A DNA stretch of 64,000 nucleotides, taken from assembly GCF_008152325.1 (NCBI RefSeq), contig NZ_CP042243.1, positions 2,609,026-2,673,025 on the forward strand, written 5' to 3'. Shown one piece after another: positions 32,936 to 41,822 of this stretch. This stretch comes from Crassaminicella thermophila. GTDB taxonomy: Bacteria; Bacillota; Clostridia; Peptostreptococcales; Thermotaleaceae. A model generated the notes under the pieces. That model was not told the DNA's origin. It worked only from the letters and a program-made list of their open reading frames with translations, and ran no database searches. Position numbers and translations under genes: made by a program. How positions within the stretch are numbered: the first letter of the stretch is position 1; every line of letters starts with the position of its first letter.

Positions 32936-33850
32936 CTAAAATTTCAACTGTCCAATAAGTTCTTTTATAGAGCTATATCCTTTTCTTTGTAGATAGTCCT
33001 CTAGTCCTTTTAAAATTTCCATACTCACTCTTGGATTTATAAAATTTGCCGTTCCTATAGAAATAGCCCCTGCACCTGCTAAGAAAAATTCAACAGCATC
33101 AGCATAATCCATAATACCACCCATTCCAATAACAGGTATATCTACTACCTTCGATACTTCATATACCATGCGAACAGCTACTGGTTTTACTGCTGGACCT
33201 GATAATCCACCAATTCCTCTTGCTAAAATTGGCTTTTGCTTCTCAATATCAATTCCCATCCCTATTAATGTGTTGATTAATGATATGCAGTCTGCCCCTC
33301 CTTTTTCTGCTGCCATTCCTATCTCTTTTATATCTGATACATTTGGACTTAATTTAACAATCAAAAATTTATTACAATTTTCTCTTACCTGTTTTGTCAC
33401 TTTATATACCATATCAGGATCTGTTCCAAAGGCTACTCCACCCTCTTTTACATTTGGACATGAAATATTCATCTCTAATGCATCTACAGAAGTATTTGAT
33501 AAAATTTCTGCCATTTTACAATAATCTTCAATGGTATTTCCATTAATATTTGCAATTACCTTTGTATCATATTGTTTAAGATATGGAAGTTCATTCTTTA
33601 TAAAATATTCTACGCCAGGATTTTGAAGCCCTACACTATTTAGCATACCCATTGGGGTCTCTACAACCCTAGGCATTGGATTTCCTTGCCTTTCCTCTAG
33701 TGTCAACCCCTTAACCATTATACCCCCTATTTTATTCAAATCTACATATTCAGCATATTCCCTTCCGAATCCAAAAGTCCCTGAAGCAACTGTTATAGGG
33801 TTTTTCAATTTTAATCCATTTAGATCTACACTCATATCTATCTTATTCAT
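32936..33850 (-). CDS. pyrD: Dihydroorotate dehydrogenase B (NAD+), catalytic subunit
   Basis: A 304-residue class 1B dihydroorotate dehydrogenase, the FMN subunit that oxidises dihydroorotate to orotate in pyrimidine synthesis. Visible signatures are VASGTFGFGREY (about 21-32), the catalytic loop ISCPNVKEGGVAFG (about 129-142) with the class 1 cysteine, VKLSPNVSD and GMGGIMDYADAVEFFLAGA in the FMN phosphate site. The start follows GAGGTGATG and overlaps pyrK by 8 bases, so the two subunits, which form a heterotetramer, are co-translated. Confidence 0.96.
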   Translation of the reverse strand: MNKIDMSVDLNGLKLKNPITVASGTFGFGREYAEYVDLNKIGGIMVKGLTLEERQGNPMPRVVETPMGMLNSVGLQNPGVEYFIKNELPYLKQYDTKVIANINGNTIEDYCKMAEILSNTSVDALEMNISCPNVKEGGVAFGTDPDMVYKVTKQVRENCNKFLIVKLSPNVSDIKEIGMAAEKGGADCISLINTLIGMGIDIEKQKPILARGIGGLSGPAVKPVAVRMVYEVSKVVDIPVIGMGGIMDYADAVEFFLAGAGAISIGTANFINPRVSMEILKGLEDYLQRKGYSSIKELIGQLKF

Positions 33851-34616
33851 GAAACATCACCTCATCCCCCCAAAATACAGGTCCATCCTTGCAAGTCCTT
33901 ACATACTTTACGCCTTTTTCTTCTGCTTTTACCTTGCAAGTACATACAAGACACGCTCCAACCCCGCAAGCCATTCTTTCTTCAATTGATAATTGCGACT
34001 TTTTCTTATATCTATTGCATATATCTTGTACTTTCTTTAGCATAATCTCTGGGCCGCAAGCATAGATAATATCCACTCTATTATTTTTAATCTCTTCCTC
34101 TAATAAATCCGTAACATATCCTTTATAACCAAAGCTGCCATCCTCTGTAGCAACTTTCACCCCTTTTACCCATTGCTCAAAGTCATCTACCAAATAAGGC
34201 TCATCTCTATATCCTAATAACACCGCTATATCTTTTCCTTTTAAGCTTTTTACAAGTTCAAGAAGTGGTGCCGTACCAATACCTCCTCCAATAACAATAA
34301 CCTTCTCTACTTCATCATCTATACTAAATCCATTTCCAAGAGGCCCTAACACATCTAAAGTTTCACCAACCTTTTTATCACATAAAAGTTTCGTCCCTTT
34401 TCCTGCCCTTCTAATAATCAATCCAATTCGATCTTTTTCTATATAACTAATACTAATAGGTCTTCTTAATAGCAACCCCTCTCCTCCACATTTTATGTGT
34501 AAAAATTGACCAGGCTTAATCTCTCCAAATCCATCAATTCTTTCTATCTCTAATTTATGAATATCCTTTGCAATCTCTACATTGCTTAACACCTTACAAA
34601 ACATTCGATCTTTCAA
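33843..34616 (-). CDS. pyrK: Dihydroorotate dehydrogenase B, electron-transfer subunit
   Basis: A 257-residue FAD and [2Fe-2S] protein of the ferredoxin-reductase fold that passes electrons from PyrD to NAD+. It has the FAD motif RRPISISY (about 53-60), the NAD-site GGGIGTAPLLEL (about 111-122) and the iron-sulfur cysteines in ACGVGACLVCTCKV with a fourth in VRTCKDGPVF. The start is TTG, seven bases after AAGGAGG; the next in-frame ATG, four codons later, is too far from that site. Confidence 0.95.
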   Translation of the reverse strand: MKDRMFCKVLSNVEIAKDIHKLEIERIDGFGEIKPGQFLHIKCGGEGLLLRRPISISYIEKDRIGLIIRRAGKGTKLLCDKKVGETLDVLGPLGNGFSIDDEVEKVIVIGGGIGTAPLLELVKSLKGKDIAVLLGYRDEPYLVDDFEQWVKGVKVATEDGSFGYKGYVTDLLEEEIKNNRVDIIYACGPEIMLKKVQDICNRYKKKSQLSIEERMACGVGACLVCTCKVKAEEKGVKYVRTCKDGPVFWGDEVMFHE

Positions 34617-34628
34617 ATTTATTCCTCC

Positions 34629-35573
34629 TTACCAGTAGCATTTTCCGTTTGATTCTAATGCCTTATTAATAGCATCTCTCATATCTAGTGCTTCTTTTCT
34701 TGCAGCTTCTCCGTACTTTTCTTGAGTATATCCTTTTTCACTCTTTTTATAAGCAAATATAATTCCTCTAGATGAATTTATAACTGCTCCTAATCCATCT
34801 TCATTAAAACAATCTACAATATCATCTGCACTAGCTCCCTGAGCTCCATATCCTGGTACAAGGAAATATGATTTAGGCATTGATTTTCTTAATGTTTTTG
34901 CCTGTTCTGGATAAGTTGCTGCAACCACTGCACCAACAGAAGAATATCCACATGTTCCTAAGGTCTTCTGACTCAAGTTATCGACCATTTCTGCAACAAC
35001 CTCATATATCCTTTTTCCTTCTACAACTAAATCTTGAAGCTGTCCTGAACCTGGATTAGATGTTTTTACAAGTACAAACATACCCTTACCAAATTCATTT
35101 ATATCTTCTATAAACTCTTCTAAAGTATCTCCTCCTAAGTAAGGATTTACAGTAATTGAATCTACAGCAAAAGTTTCATGCTCTACTCCTTCTATATCTA
35201 CATTTCCTAAATGGGCATTTGCATAAGCCTTTGAAGTAGTTCCAATATCGCCTCTCTTTATATCTCCAATAATCAATAATCCTTTTTCTTTAGCATATTT
35301 GCAAGTTTTTATATATGCATCTAACCCCTCAAGTCCATATTGCTCATAAAAAGCAATCTGCGGTTTTACTGCTGCTACAACATCACAAACATTGTCTATA
35401 ATTTCTTTGTTAAATTCTAATATAGCTTCTGCTACAGCCTTTAGAGTTTTTCCGTACTGATTAAAATATCTGCCTTTCACTACTTCTGGAATAGATTCAA
35501 TTCTTGGATCTAATCCAACAACCACATTACTTCTTTTTTCTTTTATTGCTTTTACTAATTCATCTATAAACAT
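34629..35573 (-). CDS. pyrF: Orotidine 5'-phosphate decarboxylase (long-form family)
   Basis: A 314-residue enzyme that makes UMP from OMP. It has VGLDPR near the N-terminus, VKPQIAFYE, and the catalytic IIGDIKRGDIGTT (about 95-107) with Lys and Asp residues. Length and sequence fit the larger PyrF type of Clostridia and mycobacteria. I chose the ATG at 35573, which follows AAAGGAGG; a longer frame would run into the attenuator hairpin. First gene of pyrFKD. Confidence 0.95.
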   Translation of the reverse strand: MFIDELVKAIKEKRSNVVVGLDPRIESIPEVVKGRYFNQYGKTLKAVAEAILEFNKEIIDNVCDVVAAVKPQIAFYEQYGLEGLDAYIKTCKYAKEKGLLIIGDIKRGDIGTTSKAYANAHLGNVDIEGVEHETFAVDSITVNPYLGGDTLEEFIEDINEFGKGMFVLVKTSNPGSGQLQDLVVEGKRIYEVVAEMVDNLSQKTLGTCGYSSVGAVVAATYPEQAKTLRKSMPKSYFLVPGYGAQGASADDIVDCFNEDGLGAVINSSRGIIFAYKKSEKGYTQEKYGEAARKEALDMRDAINKALESNGKCYW

Positions 35574-35580
35574 ATTTTTT

Positions 35581-35712
35581 CCTCCTTTAAATTTAAAAAA
35601 CCCTTCTGCTAGAGGCAGAAGGGTACAAAAATCCCATGACAAATGTAGATGTCTAAACTACATCACCATATCCCGTCCTTTCCGGCCTCTCTGGACCAAA
35701 TTAAAGGCTCAT
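35581..35712 (-). promoter_or_regulatory. PyrR-type attenuator in the pyrF leader
   Basis: The leader transcript carries GGTCCAGAGAGGCCGG (about 35683-35697), matching the PyrR binding consensus (ARUCCAGAGAGGYU), then an alternative-pairing segment, then a terminator stem ACCCTTCTGC/GCAGAAGGGT with TTTTTT (35594-35624) just before the ribosome site. In Bacillus, PyrR with UMP blocks the antiterminator; the same control is inferred here. Confidence 0.88.
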
Positions 35713-35725
35713 ATTCATTTTTATC

Positions 35726-35755
35726 ATGTTACCATATCATTCGATAAGCTGTCAA
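35726..35755 (-). promoter_or_regulatory. Promoter of the pyr operon
   Basis: TTGACA and TAACAT separated by 18 bases on the minus strand, ending one base short of the stop codon of the upstream gene. Confidence 0.7.
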
Positions 35756-35756
35756 C

Positions 35757-36911
35757 CTATTCTTCACCTAAAAATTCAAATATATTATCATATTCACTGT
35801 TTACAAACTCATACAAAAGAGAATTATCCAAATCCATACATTCTTCTAATTCTAGCAGTTCTTTAAATATACTTTCTCTAAAATAACGTTCTATCTCGTC
35901 TATTTTGTCTTGAGAATAAGCTGCCACCACTAATTGATCTGATGTTGTAATATAGTATACTCCATAAATATCATTGTTTAAATAATATACCTGACTGTTT
36001 ACATGGTCATTTGTAGGGTTAAACTCTGTATACAAAAATCCAAAATTATGACTATGCTTCATTGCATGAGGCTTTTCTTGTTCTAATAGCTTAATCACTT
36101 GTCCCGTATCTTTTACATAATAAACAAGCAAATGTTCTTTTCGAGTTAACCCAAAAGCTGCTTCTGTACTGGTAATCTTCATAATAGATTTTATTTCTGC
36201 CTTTTCTACCTTTAGTCCTTTTTCCGTGTTTGCCACCTTTATTTCCGATACAAACATTTTATAGTGATTTCCTACATCTACAAGAGATTCTGTAATATAA
36301 GAATCTTTATCTTCTTCAATAACATTTTTTAGTAATACAGAAGGTTTCACTACAGGTTTATAATCTATATGACCTTTAGATAAATAAGCCAAAGCTTCCT
36401 CATCATTTCCTACCGCTCTCATAACAAAATAATTAATCAAATGCATATATGATTTTATATCCTCACAAATTTTTTCCCACAATCTTAGCTTCTCTTCTTC
36501 TGATAAATAAATCTCCTCTTTTAGAATAAAATCATATTCATACTTAGGCTCAGGCAATACTTTATTCCATTTTTTATTCTTGTAAACAAAGCTTTGCACA
36601 AGATATTTTGCCTCTTTTTCATTTATAGAAACAAAATCTCCTCCTAAACCGCCCATCATTCTGGCAATAATCCTTTCAACCTCCTGCATATTTTCTCCAT
36701 ATATACTCATATAATCATCAAACCCATATTCTTCTGCATCTAAATGGAAAAACTGATGAAAAGTATCTCCATCTTCTGTTTTCCATAAAATATATAAGCC
36801 TATAACCCCCATGAGCCTAGTATTTGTTACATAGGCTTCTAAAAAGTGATATTTACTATTCACCCATTCAAATTTATTTCCTTTAATGACCCTAAATTTA
36901 CTTTTGCTCAT
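35757..36911 (-). CDS. Hypothetical protein, 384 residues
   Basis: I do not recognise the family. The frame is long, starts with ATG after AAAAGGAGAT, and is soluble, acidic and lacks signal peptide or membrane segments. It is rich in aromatic residues, has an EEEKLRLWEKICEDIKSYMHL helical stretch in the middle and an acidic C-terminus. The only cysteines are two, in CED and ECM. It lies upstream of pyrF, whose promoter begins right after its stop, and is separated from the coiled-coil gene by a terminator, so it has its own promoter. I cannot assign a function. Confidence 0.75.
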   Translation of the reverse strand: MSKSKFRVIKGNKFEWVNSKYHFLEAYVTNTRLMGVIGLYILWKTEDGDTFHQFFHLDAEEYGFDDYMSIYGENMQEVERIIARMMGGLGGDFVSINEKEAKYLVQSFVYKNKKWNKVLPEPKYEYDFILKEEIYLSEEEKLRLWEKICEDIKSYMHLINYFVMRAVGNDEEALAYLSKGHIDYKPVVKPSVLLKNVIEEDKDSYITESLVDVGNHYKMFVSEIKVANTEKGLKVEKAEIKSIMKITSTEAAFGLTRKEHLLVYYVKDTGQVIKLLEQEKPHAMKHSHNFGFLYTEFNPTNDHVNSQVYYLNNDIYGVYYITTSDQLVVAAYSQDKIDEIERYFRESIFKELLELEECMDLDNSLLYEFVNSEYDNIFEFLGEE

Positions 36912-36994
36912 ATTTATCTCCTTTTATGGATATTTCTTCTTTTATGTTTATTCTTCATCTATTTTACCACAAATATTTAATATATAAATGCATA

Positions 36995-37041
36995 TAAAAA
37001 ATACAGGATAAAATAGTACATTATAGTACTATCATCCTGTA
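36995..37041 (-). terminator. Terminator after the coiled-coil gene
   Basis: On the minus strand ACAGGATGATAGTAC pairs with GTACTATTTTATCCTGT, followed by ATTTTTT. Confidence 0.8.
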
Positions 37042-37059
37042 GCAATCATACTAGATTTT

Positions 37060-37437
37060 TTATTTTATGGATTTTAATCTTGCAATATCATTCCAATTCT
37101 TAGAAGTAACCATTTCTACAGTATTTACATCCGTATGGATTTCTCTAAGTTCTTTATAAACTTGCTGTATTTCTTCTTTTAATTCAGAACGAGTCAATTC
37201 ATTTTCTTTTGTAATTCGATCATCTAATTTTTTTATATCTGATTTCATTTCTATTATATCTGCTTGCATTTCTGTTATATCTGATTTCATTTCTATTATA
37301 TCTGCTTGTATTTCTGTTATATCTGATTTCATTTCTGTTATATCTGATTTCATTTCTGCTATATCTACTTGCATTTTTACCTGATTCTCTTTTAATTCTT
37401 TTAACTCCCCTAAAATCTGCTCTAATATTTTTTCCAT
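37060..37437 (-). CDS. Coiled-coil protein with tandem 7-residue repeats
   Basis: A 125-residue protein, almost all predicted coiled coil. About residues 24-68 consist of repeated units of the form (M/I)KSDITE or (M/I)QADIIE, in step with the heptad period. The C-terminus (SELKEEIQQVYKELREIHTD, then VEMVTSKNWNDIARLK) continues the helix. No membrane or enzyme motif is visible. Similar short repeat proteins occur in Clostridia without known function. The start follows AAAGGTTGAG. Confidence 0.7.
   Translation of the reverse strand: MEKILEQILGELKELKENQVKMQVDIAEMKSDITEMKSDITEIQADIIEMKSDITEMQADIIEMKSDIKKLDDRITKENELTRSELKEEIQQVYKELREIHTDVNTVEMVTSKNWNDIARLKSIK
37230..37376 (-). repeat. Tandem 21-base repeats inside the coiled-coil gene
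   Basis: About seven in-frame units of 21 bases of the type GAAATCAGATATAACAGAAAT, alternating with a GCAGATATAATAGAAAT variant. Units differ by few bases, so unit number could change by slippage without shifting frame. Confidence 0.8.
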
Positions 37438-37480
37438 CTATCTCAACCTTTCTCATACTCGTTATTTATATTATATCAAA

Positions 37481-39217
37481 TTATAATGAAAAAGTGTTGA
37501 TGATTTCCATTACACCATTTTTTACATTAATTAATTGCTCTTTAGCATCTTCTAAGCTCTCTCCCATAACAGAAAAATAAATTTTAACCTTTGGCTCTGT
37601 TCCTGATGGTCTTACACAGAACCAACTATCATCTGTAAATGTAAAGTGTAATACATTAGACTTTGGAAGAGTCAAAATCTCTTCCTCTCCTGTTGATAGA
37701 TTTATCCCTTTGCTAATATCATAATCTCTAAAAACTTTAATCTCTTTTCCTGCAATAGACTTTGGTGTATTATCCCTTAGATAAGCTAATATCCTTTGAA
37801 TCTTTTCAAGTCCTTCTTTTCCTTTTAACGTAATAGATACCAAATCTTCTTGGTAATATCCATATTTTTCGTAAAGTTTCATTAAGGCATCATACAAAGT
37901 CATACCCTCAGACTTATAATATGCCGCCATTTCACAAATAAGCATTGATGCAATAACAGCATCCTTATCCCTTACAAAGGTACCCGCTAAATACCCATAG
38001 CTTTCTTCATAGCCAAATAAGAATGTTTTCTCCTTATTTTCTTCAAACTCCTTCATCTTTTCTCCAATGAATTTAAAACCTGTTAATGTATCCAAGGTTT
38101 CTACTCCAAAAGATTTTGCTATTTTTTCTCCCATTTTGCTTGTAACAATAGTCTTAATAATCACACCATTTTCAGGAATACTATTTCTTTCCTTCATGCT
38201 AGATAATAGATAATCAATAAGCAATGCACCTGTTTGATTTCCTGTTAGTACCTGATATTTTCCTTCATTATTTTTAACAACAACCCCAACTCTATCACAA
38301 TCAGGATCTGTTCCAATTATCACATCTGCCCCATGCTTTTTAGCTAACTCCATTGCCAACGTAAAAGCTTCATGCTCTTCAGGATTAGGAGATTTTACTG
38401 TGGAGAAATTCGGATCAGGAATTTCTTGCTCATTTACTACAATAACATTTTCAAAGCCAATTTCATTAAGTACCCTCCTTACAGGCATATTTCCTGTCCC
38501 ATGAAGAGGTGTATATATTATTTTCATATCCTTCATACGCTCTATAACTTCTTTTCTTAAAACTAAGCTTTTTACCTTATCTATGTACTTTTTATCTACT
38601 TCCTCTCCAATGATTTCTAACAAACCTTTATCTAAAGCATCTTCTTTATTTATGTACTTAACATCTGCATAATCTTTAATATCTTGTATCTCTCTTATAA
38701 TCTTCTCTGCTGTATCTGGTACAATCTGTCCTCCATCTTCTCCATAAACCTTATAACCATTATATTCTGGAGGATTATGACTAGCAGTAATAACAATCCC
38801 TCCTGCACAACCAAGCTCCCTTACAGAAAAAGATAATTCTGGCGTTGTTCTTAAAGATTCAAACAAATATGCTTTTATACCATTTGCAGCAAGTACTAAA
38901 GCTGCCGTTTCTGCAAACACATCTGATTTGTGACGACAATCATATGCAATCACAACCCCTTTATTTTTTACAGCCTCTACTGTTTTTAATAAATAATTGG
39001 CAAATCCTTGTGTAGCTTTTCTAACAACATATTCATTCATTCGATTTGTACCAGCTCCAATAACTCCACGAAGTCCTCCTGTACCAAACTCAAGATCTTT
39101 ATAAAAACGTTCCTCTATTTCCTTCTCATCATTTTCTATATTCTTTAGTTCAGCCTTTGTTGCCTCATCAAAGTATGGATTACTTAACCAATAATTATAC
39201 TGATCCTTATAACTCAT
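37481..39217 (-). CDS. pgcA: Phosphoglucomutase/phosphomannomutase family phospho-sugar mutase
   Basis: A 578-residue alpha-D-phosphohexomutase of the PgcA type, converting glucose-6-phosphate to glucose-1-phosphate and so feeding UDP-sugar synthesis. The phosphoserine loop is VITASHNPPEYNGYK (about 141-155), the metal loop is IIGTDPDCDRVGV (about 303-315), the sugar-binding loop is FGYEESYGY, and the phosphate-binding loop is VRPSGTEPKVKIY near the C-terminus. The start follows AGAGGGG. The nearby galU is broken, so the UTP step would need another copy. Confidence 0.93.
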   Translation of the reverse strand: MSYKDQYNYWLSNPYFDEATKAELKNIENDEKEIEERFYKDLEFGTGGLRGVIGAGTNRMNEYVVRKATQGFANYLLKTVEAVKNKGVVIAYDCRHKSDVFAETAALVLAANGIKAYLFESLRTTPELSFSVRELGCAGGIVITASHNPPEYNGYKVYGEDGGQIVPDTAEKIIREIQDIKDYADVKYINKEDALDKGLLEIIGEEVDKKYIDKVKSLVLRKEVIERMKDMKIIYTPLHGTGNMPVRRVLNEIGFENVIVVNEQEIPDPNFSTVKSPNPEEHEAFTLAMELAKKHGADVIIGTDPDCDRVGVVVKNNEGKYQVLTGNQTGALLIDYLLSSMKERNSIPENGVIIKTIVTSKMGEKIAKSFGVETLDTLTGFKFIGEKMKEFEENKEKTFLFGYEESYGYLAGTFVRDKDAVIASMLICEMAAYYKSEGMTLYDALMKLYEKYGYYQEDLVSITLKGKEGLEKIQRILAYLRDNTPKSIAGKEIKVFRDYDISKGINLSTGEEEILTLPKSNVLHFTFTDDSWFCVRPSGTEPKVKIYFSVMGESLEDAKEQLINVKNGVMEIINTFSL

Positions 39218-39255
39218 CTCTATAACCCCTCTTTAATCATTTTTATTTTAAACTT

Positions 39256-39284
39256 ATTATACCATCAGTTCATTGCATGAACAA
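39256..39284 (-). promoter_or_regulatory. Candidate promoter of pgcA
   Basis: A TATAAT box 17 bases after a weak TTGTTC on the minus strand, downstream of the terminator that ends the polysaccharide locus. Confidence 0.5.
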
Positions 39285-39302
39285 CAAAGTAAAGTTTTTT
39301 AT

Positions 39303-39334
39303 AAAAAAACAGCCTCAATCTTAAATTGAAGCCG
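39303..39334 (-). terminator. Terminator at the end of the polysaccharide locus
   Basis: GGCTTCAATTT pairs with a AAGATTGAGGCT segment on the minus strand, followed by GTTTTTTT, 17 bases past the dehydratase stop. Confidence 0.8.
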
Positions 39335-39350
39335 TAAAATTTTATTCTTT

Positions 39351-41192
39351 TTAACTTATTCTCGTATATGTAGGTACCATATGCTCAATATAATCTTTTA
39401 CATCTTCATGATCACTCATAAGAATTTCTTTTAACCTAGTAAGTTCTGCTGTTAATAGTTTATAATCCATAAATATGGGTTGTCCAATAAATATCTTATT
39501 ATGCCTTGTTTCCTGTAAACCTTCTTCATCCATTAACAATTCCTCATATAGTTTTTCTCCTGGCCTTAATCCTGTAATTTCAATATCTATATCTACATAA
39601 GGTTCAAACCCTGATAATCTAATTAAATTTTCTGCTAGATCTATAATTTTTACTGGTTCACCCATATCTAAAACAAATATTTCTCCACCTTTTGCCATTG
39701 CACCAGCTTGTATTACTAGCTGCACTGCTTCTGGTATAGTCATAAAATATCGAGTAACTTCAGCATGCGTAACAGTAACTGGACCACCTTTTTCAATTTG
39801 TCTTTTGAATAATGGAATCACACTCCCATTACTTCCAAGTACATTTCCAAACCGAACAGCAACAAATTCTGTTTTACTTTTTCTACTCATACACTGCACA
39901 ATCATTTCTGCAACCCGCTTCGTTGCTCCCATTATATTTGTAGGATTTACTGCTTTATCAGTAGATATCAGTACAAACTTTTCTACTTTATATGTATCTG
40001 CACATTCTGCTACATTTAGTGTTCCAAATACATTATTTTTTATAGCTTCCTGTGGATTTGCTTCCATCAATGGTACATGTTTATGAGCCGCTGCATGAAA
40101 TACTACATTCGGCTTATATTTTGAAAATATCTCTTCCATTCTTTTTCGATCTCTTACAGATGCAATCAACACTTCTAAGTTTAATTCAGGATGATTTCTG
40201 ATAAGCTCATTTTGAATATCATAAGCATTATTTTCATATATGTCTAAAATCAAAAGTTTTTTAGGGTTGAAAGTCGCAATTTGCCTACACAACTCTGAAC
40301 CAATAGAGCCTCCTCCACCAGTCACCAAAACCGTTTTATTTTGTAAATATACACTCATTTCCTCTAAATCAACCTTTACAGGCTCTCTTCCTAACAAATC
40401 TTCTATAGCTACATCTCTTATTTGCTTAATGCTTACATTTCCATCAATCAATTCATACATTCCAGGAACAATCTTAAGTTTGCATTTTGTTCTACTGCAT
40501 TCTTCTAATATTGCTCTTATCTCTTTCTTTGAAGATGATGGTATTGCAATAATAATTTCATCTATTTTTTTTCTTTCTGCAACTTTTTTAATATGATATC
40601 GATCTCCTAAAACAGGTACCCCATTTATTTTTCTACCTAGCTTTGCATCGTCATCATCTATTACAGCAATAGGTATACTATTTAGTTCTTCGTGATTTTT
40701 TAGTTCCTGTATCACCATTGCTCCCGCTTGACCAGCCCCGACAATCATGACTCTTTTTAAGCCTTTCTTACTACCCATCCCATTATTTCGTATTCTTCTT
40801 GCAGCTCTATAACTAAATCTAATACCACCTATTAGAATAATATCTAATATAAAGGTTAAAATATAAATACTACGGGGTAAATGTTGTTGGATTATAAATG
40901 TATAGCTAAGTGTAGCAGCAGTTGCTACAAAAGATGTGGTAATAATTTGAACAAGTTCTTCTATACTTGCATATTTCCATAAGCTATTATACATACCAAA
41001 AATATAAAATATAATGAGTTTAATTCCCGTTAAAGTTAGTACATTCTGAATGAATACATCAAAATACTTAGCAGATTGTACTCCGTGTATAAAGTTGCCA
41101 TCAAATCTCAATACAAAGGCTAATATAAACGCTAAATTTATTGCTATAATATCTGCAAGTATAAGTAAGGTACTATAAATTTTTTTACGCAT
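39351..41192 (-). CDS. Membrane nucleotide-sugar 4,6-dehydratase (CapD/EpsC/PglF-like)
   Basis: A 613-residue protein with four N-terminal membrane helices (about 1-125), a first Rossmann domain with VGAGQAG (about 151-157) and a C-terminal short-chain dehydrogenase domain beginning TGGGGSIGSELCRQI (about 292). The active site reads STDKAVNPTNIMGATKR, with Met in place of the usual Tyr, as in PglF-type UDP-GlcNAc 4,6-dehydratases. Product would be UDP-4-keto-6-deoxy-GlcNAc, the substrate for the DegT aminotransferase at 55363. The start follows GGAGTTGAC. It is the last gene of the locus; the pseudogene stretch lies upstream. Confidence 0.9.
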   Translation of the reverse strand: MRKKIYSTLLILADIIAINLAFILAFVLRFDGNFIHGVQSAKYFDVFIQNVLTLTGIKLIIFYIFGMYNSLWKYASIEELVQIITTSFVATAATLSYTFIIQQHLPRSIYILTFILDIILIGGIRFSYRAARRIRNNGMGSKKGLKRVMIVGAGQAGAMVIQELKNHEELNSIPIAVIDDDDAKLGRKINGVPVLGDRYHIKKVAERKKIDEIIIAIPSSSKKEIRAILEECSRTKCKLKIVPGMYELIDGNVSIKQIRDVAIEDLLGREPVKVDLEEMSVYLQNKTVLVTGGGGSIGSELCRQIATFNPKKLLILDIYENNAYDIQNELIRNHPELNLEVLIASVRDRKRMEEIFSKYKPNVVFHAAAHKHVPLMEANPQEAIKNNVFGTLNVAECADTYKVEKFVLISTDKAVNPTNIMGATKRVAEMIVQCMSRKSKTEFVAVRFGNVLGSNGSVIPLFKRQIEKGGPVTVTHAEVTRYFMTIPEAVQLVIQAGAMAKGGEIFVLDMGEPVKIIDLAENLIRLSGFEPYVDIDIEITGLRPGEKLYEELLMDEEGLQETRHNKIFIGQPIFMDYKLLTAELTRLKEILMSDHEDVKDYIEHMVPTYTRIS

Positions 41193-41289
41193 ATTGTCAA
41201 CTCCAAAATTTTATATTCTATAAGTATACTATAGAATTTTATAAACATAATGTCAATATAGCATAGTTGATCTAGTATTTTCTGTTTAC

Positions 41290-41436
41290 TTACCTTTTTG
41301 TTATTGCAACTTCATCTAAAGCAATATTCTTTGTTTCTTTTTCAATCACCTTTAAAAGATACTTTAAAAACTCACTTCTCACCGCAAAGCAAACTCTACC
41401 GTAGCTTCTAAAAATCCTAATTTATTTCCAACATCA
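41290..41436 (-). pseudogene. galU: galU, C-terminal remnant
   Basis: Reads DVGNKLGFLEATVEFALR and, after a frame change, EFLKYLLKVIEKE, which is the end of UTP-glucose-1-phosphate uridylyltransferases. A TGA follows FALR in the first frame. The central two thirds of galU (about 190 residues) are missing; an intron fragment takes their place. Confidence 0.75.
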
Positions 41437-41822
41437 ATCCCGAATTTCATAACTTCGAATCTTCCTTTTCGGTGGTTTACCTTGCAAATAGCAAGCAGAA
41501 CCTTTCGTATCCTGTAGATCTCTAGACCCGTACATTCACCCCCTCGTCAGACCTTTGTGGTCATTCTCACCATAGGTATCTTTTCAGCCTTCCGGCCTAT
41601 CTCATACCATATTATTTTTCAAGAACTTAGGTATGATTCAGCCGACTTCACCTGGCTTCATACATAAATAATCTACTACTTATTTATGCATGCAGTAGTA
41701 TTAGAGGAGTAGTTTCAACTCAACATGACGGCTTCGTTCCTACTCTCGATGAATCAGTTGCGATTTACAAGTTGTAAATCCCTCCCTTTCGTGCCTACGC
41801 ACTTATAGGAGACGTGTCGCAC
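41437..41822 (-). mobile_element. 5' fragment of a group II intron inside galU
   Basis: The fragment begins GTGCGACACGTC at the galU junction, matching the GUGYG 5' end of bacterial group II introns, and continues with domain-I-like blocks such as GTGCGTAGGCACGAAAGGGA, AGGAACGAAGCCG, GGCCGGAAGGCTGAAAAG and GACCACAAAGGTC. There is no reverse transcriptase, no domain V stem and no 3' end, so it cannot splice. AATATGGT near 41617 could be an EBS1 pairing with ACCATTTT of the upstream galU exon with one mismatch. The assignment rests on pattern recognition. Confidence 0.65.

Noticed and set aside
34629-35642. Longer pyrF frame starting at 35642
   Set aside because: The added residues come from the attenuator terminator stem; the ATG at 35573 has a strong ribosome site and matches family N-termini.
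37230-37376. Regular repeats that could be a CRISPR array
   Set aside because: The units are contiguous 21-base coding repeats without spacers and encode heptads.
41437-41822. The stretch within galU as a riboswitch or a regulatory RNA
   Set aside because: It begins exactly at the broken galU codon with a group II intron 5' signature and lies inside a gene, which fits an intron fragment better.
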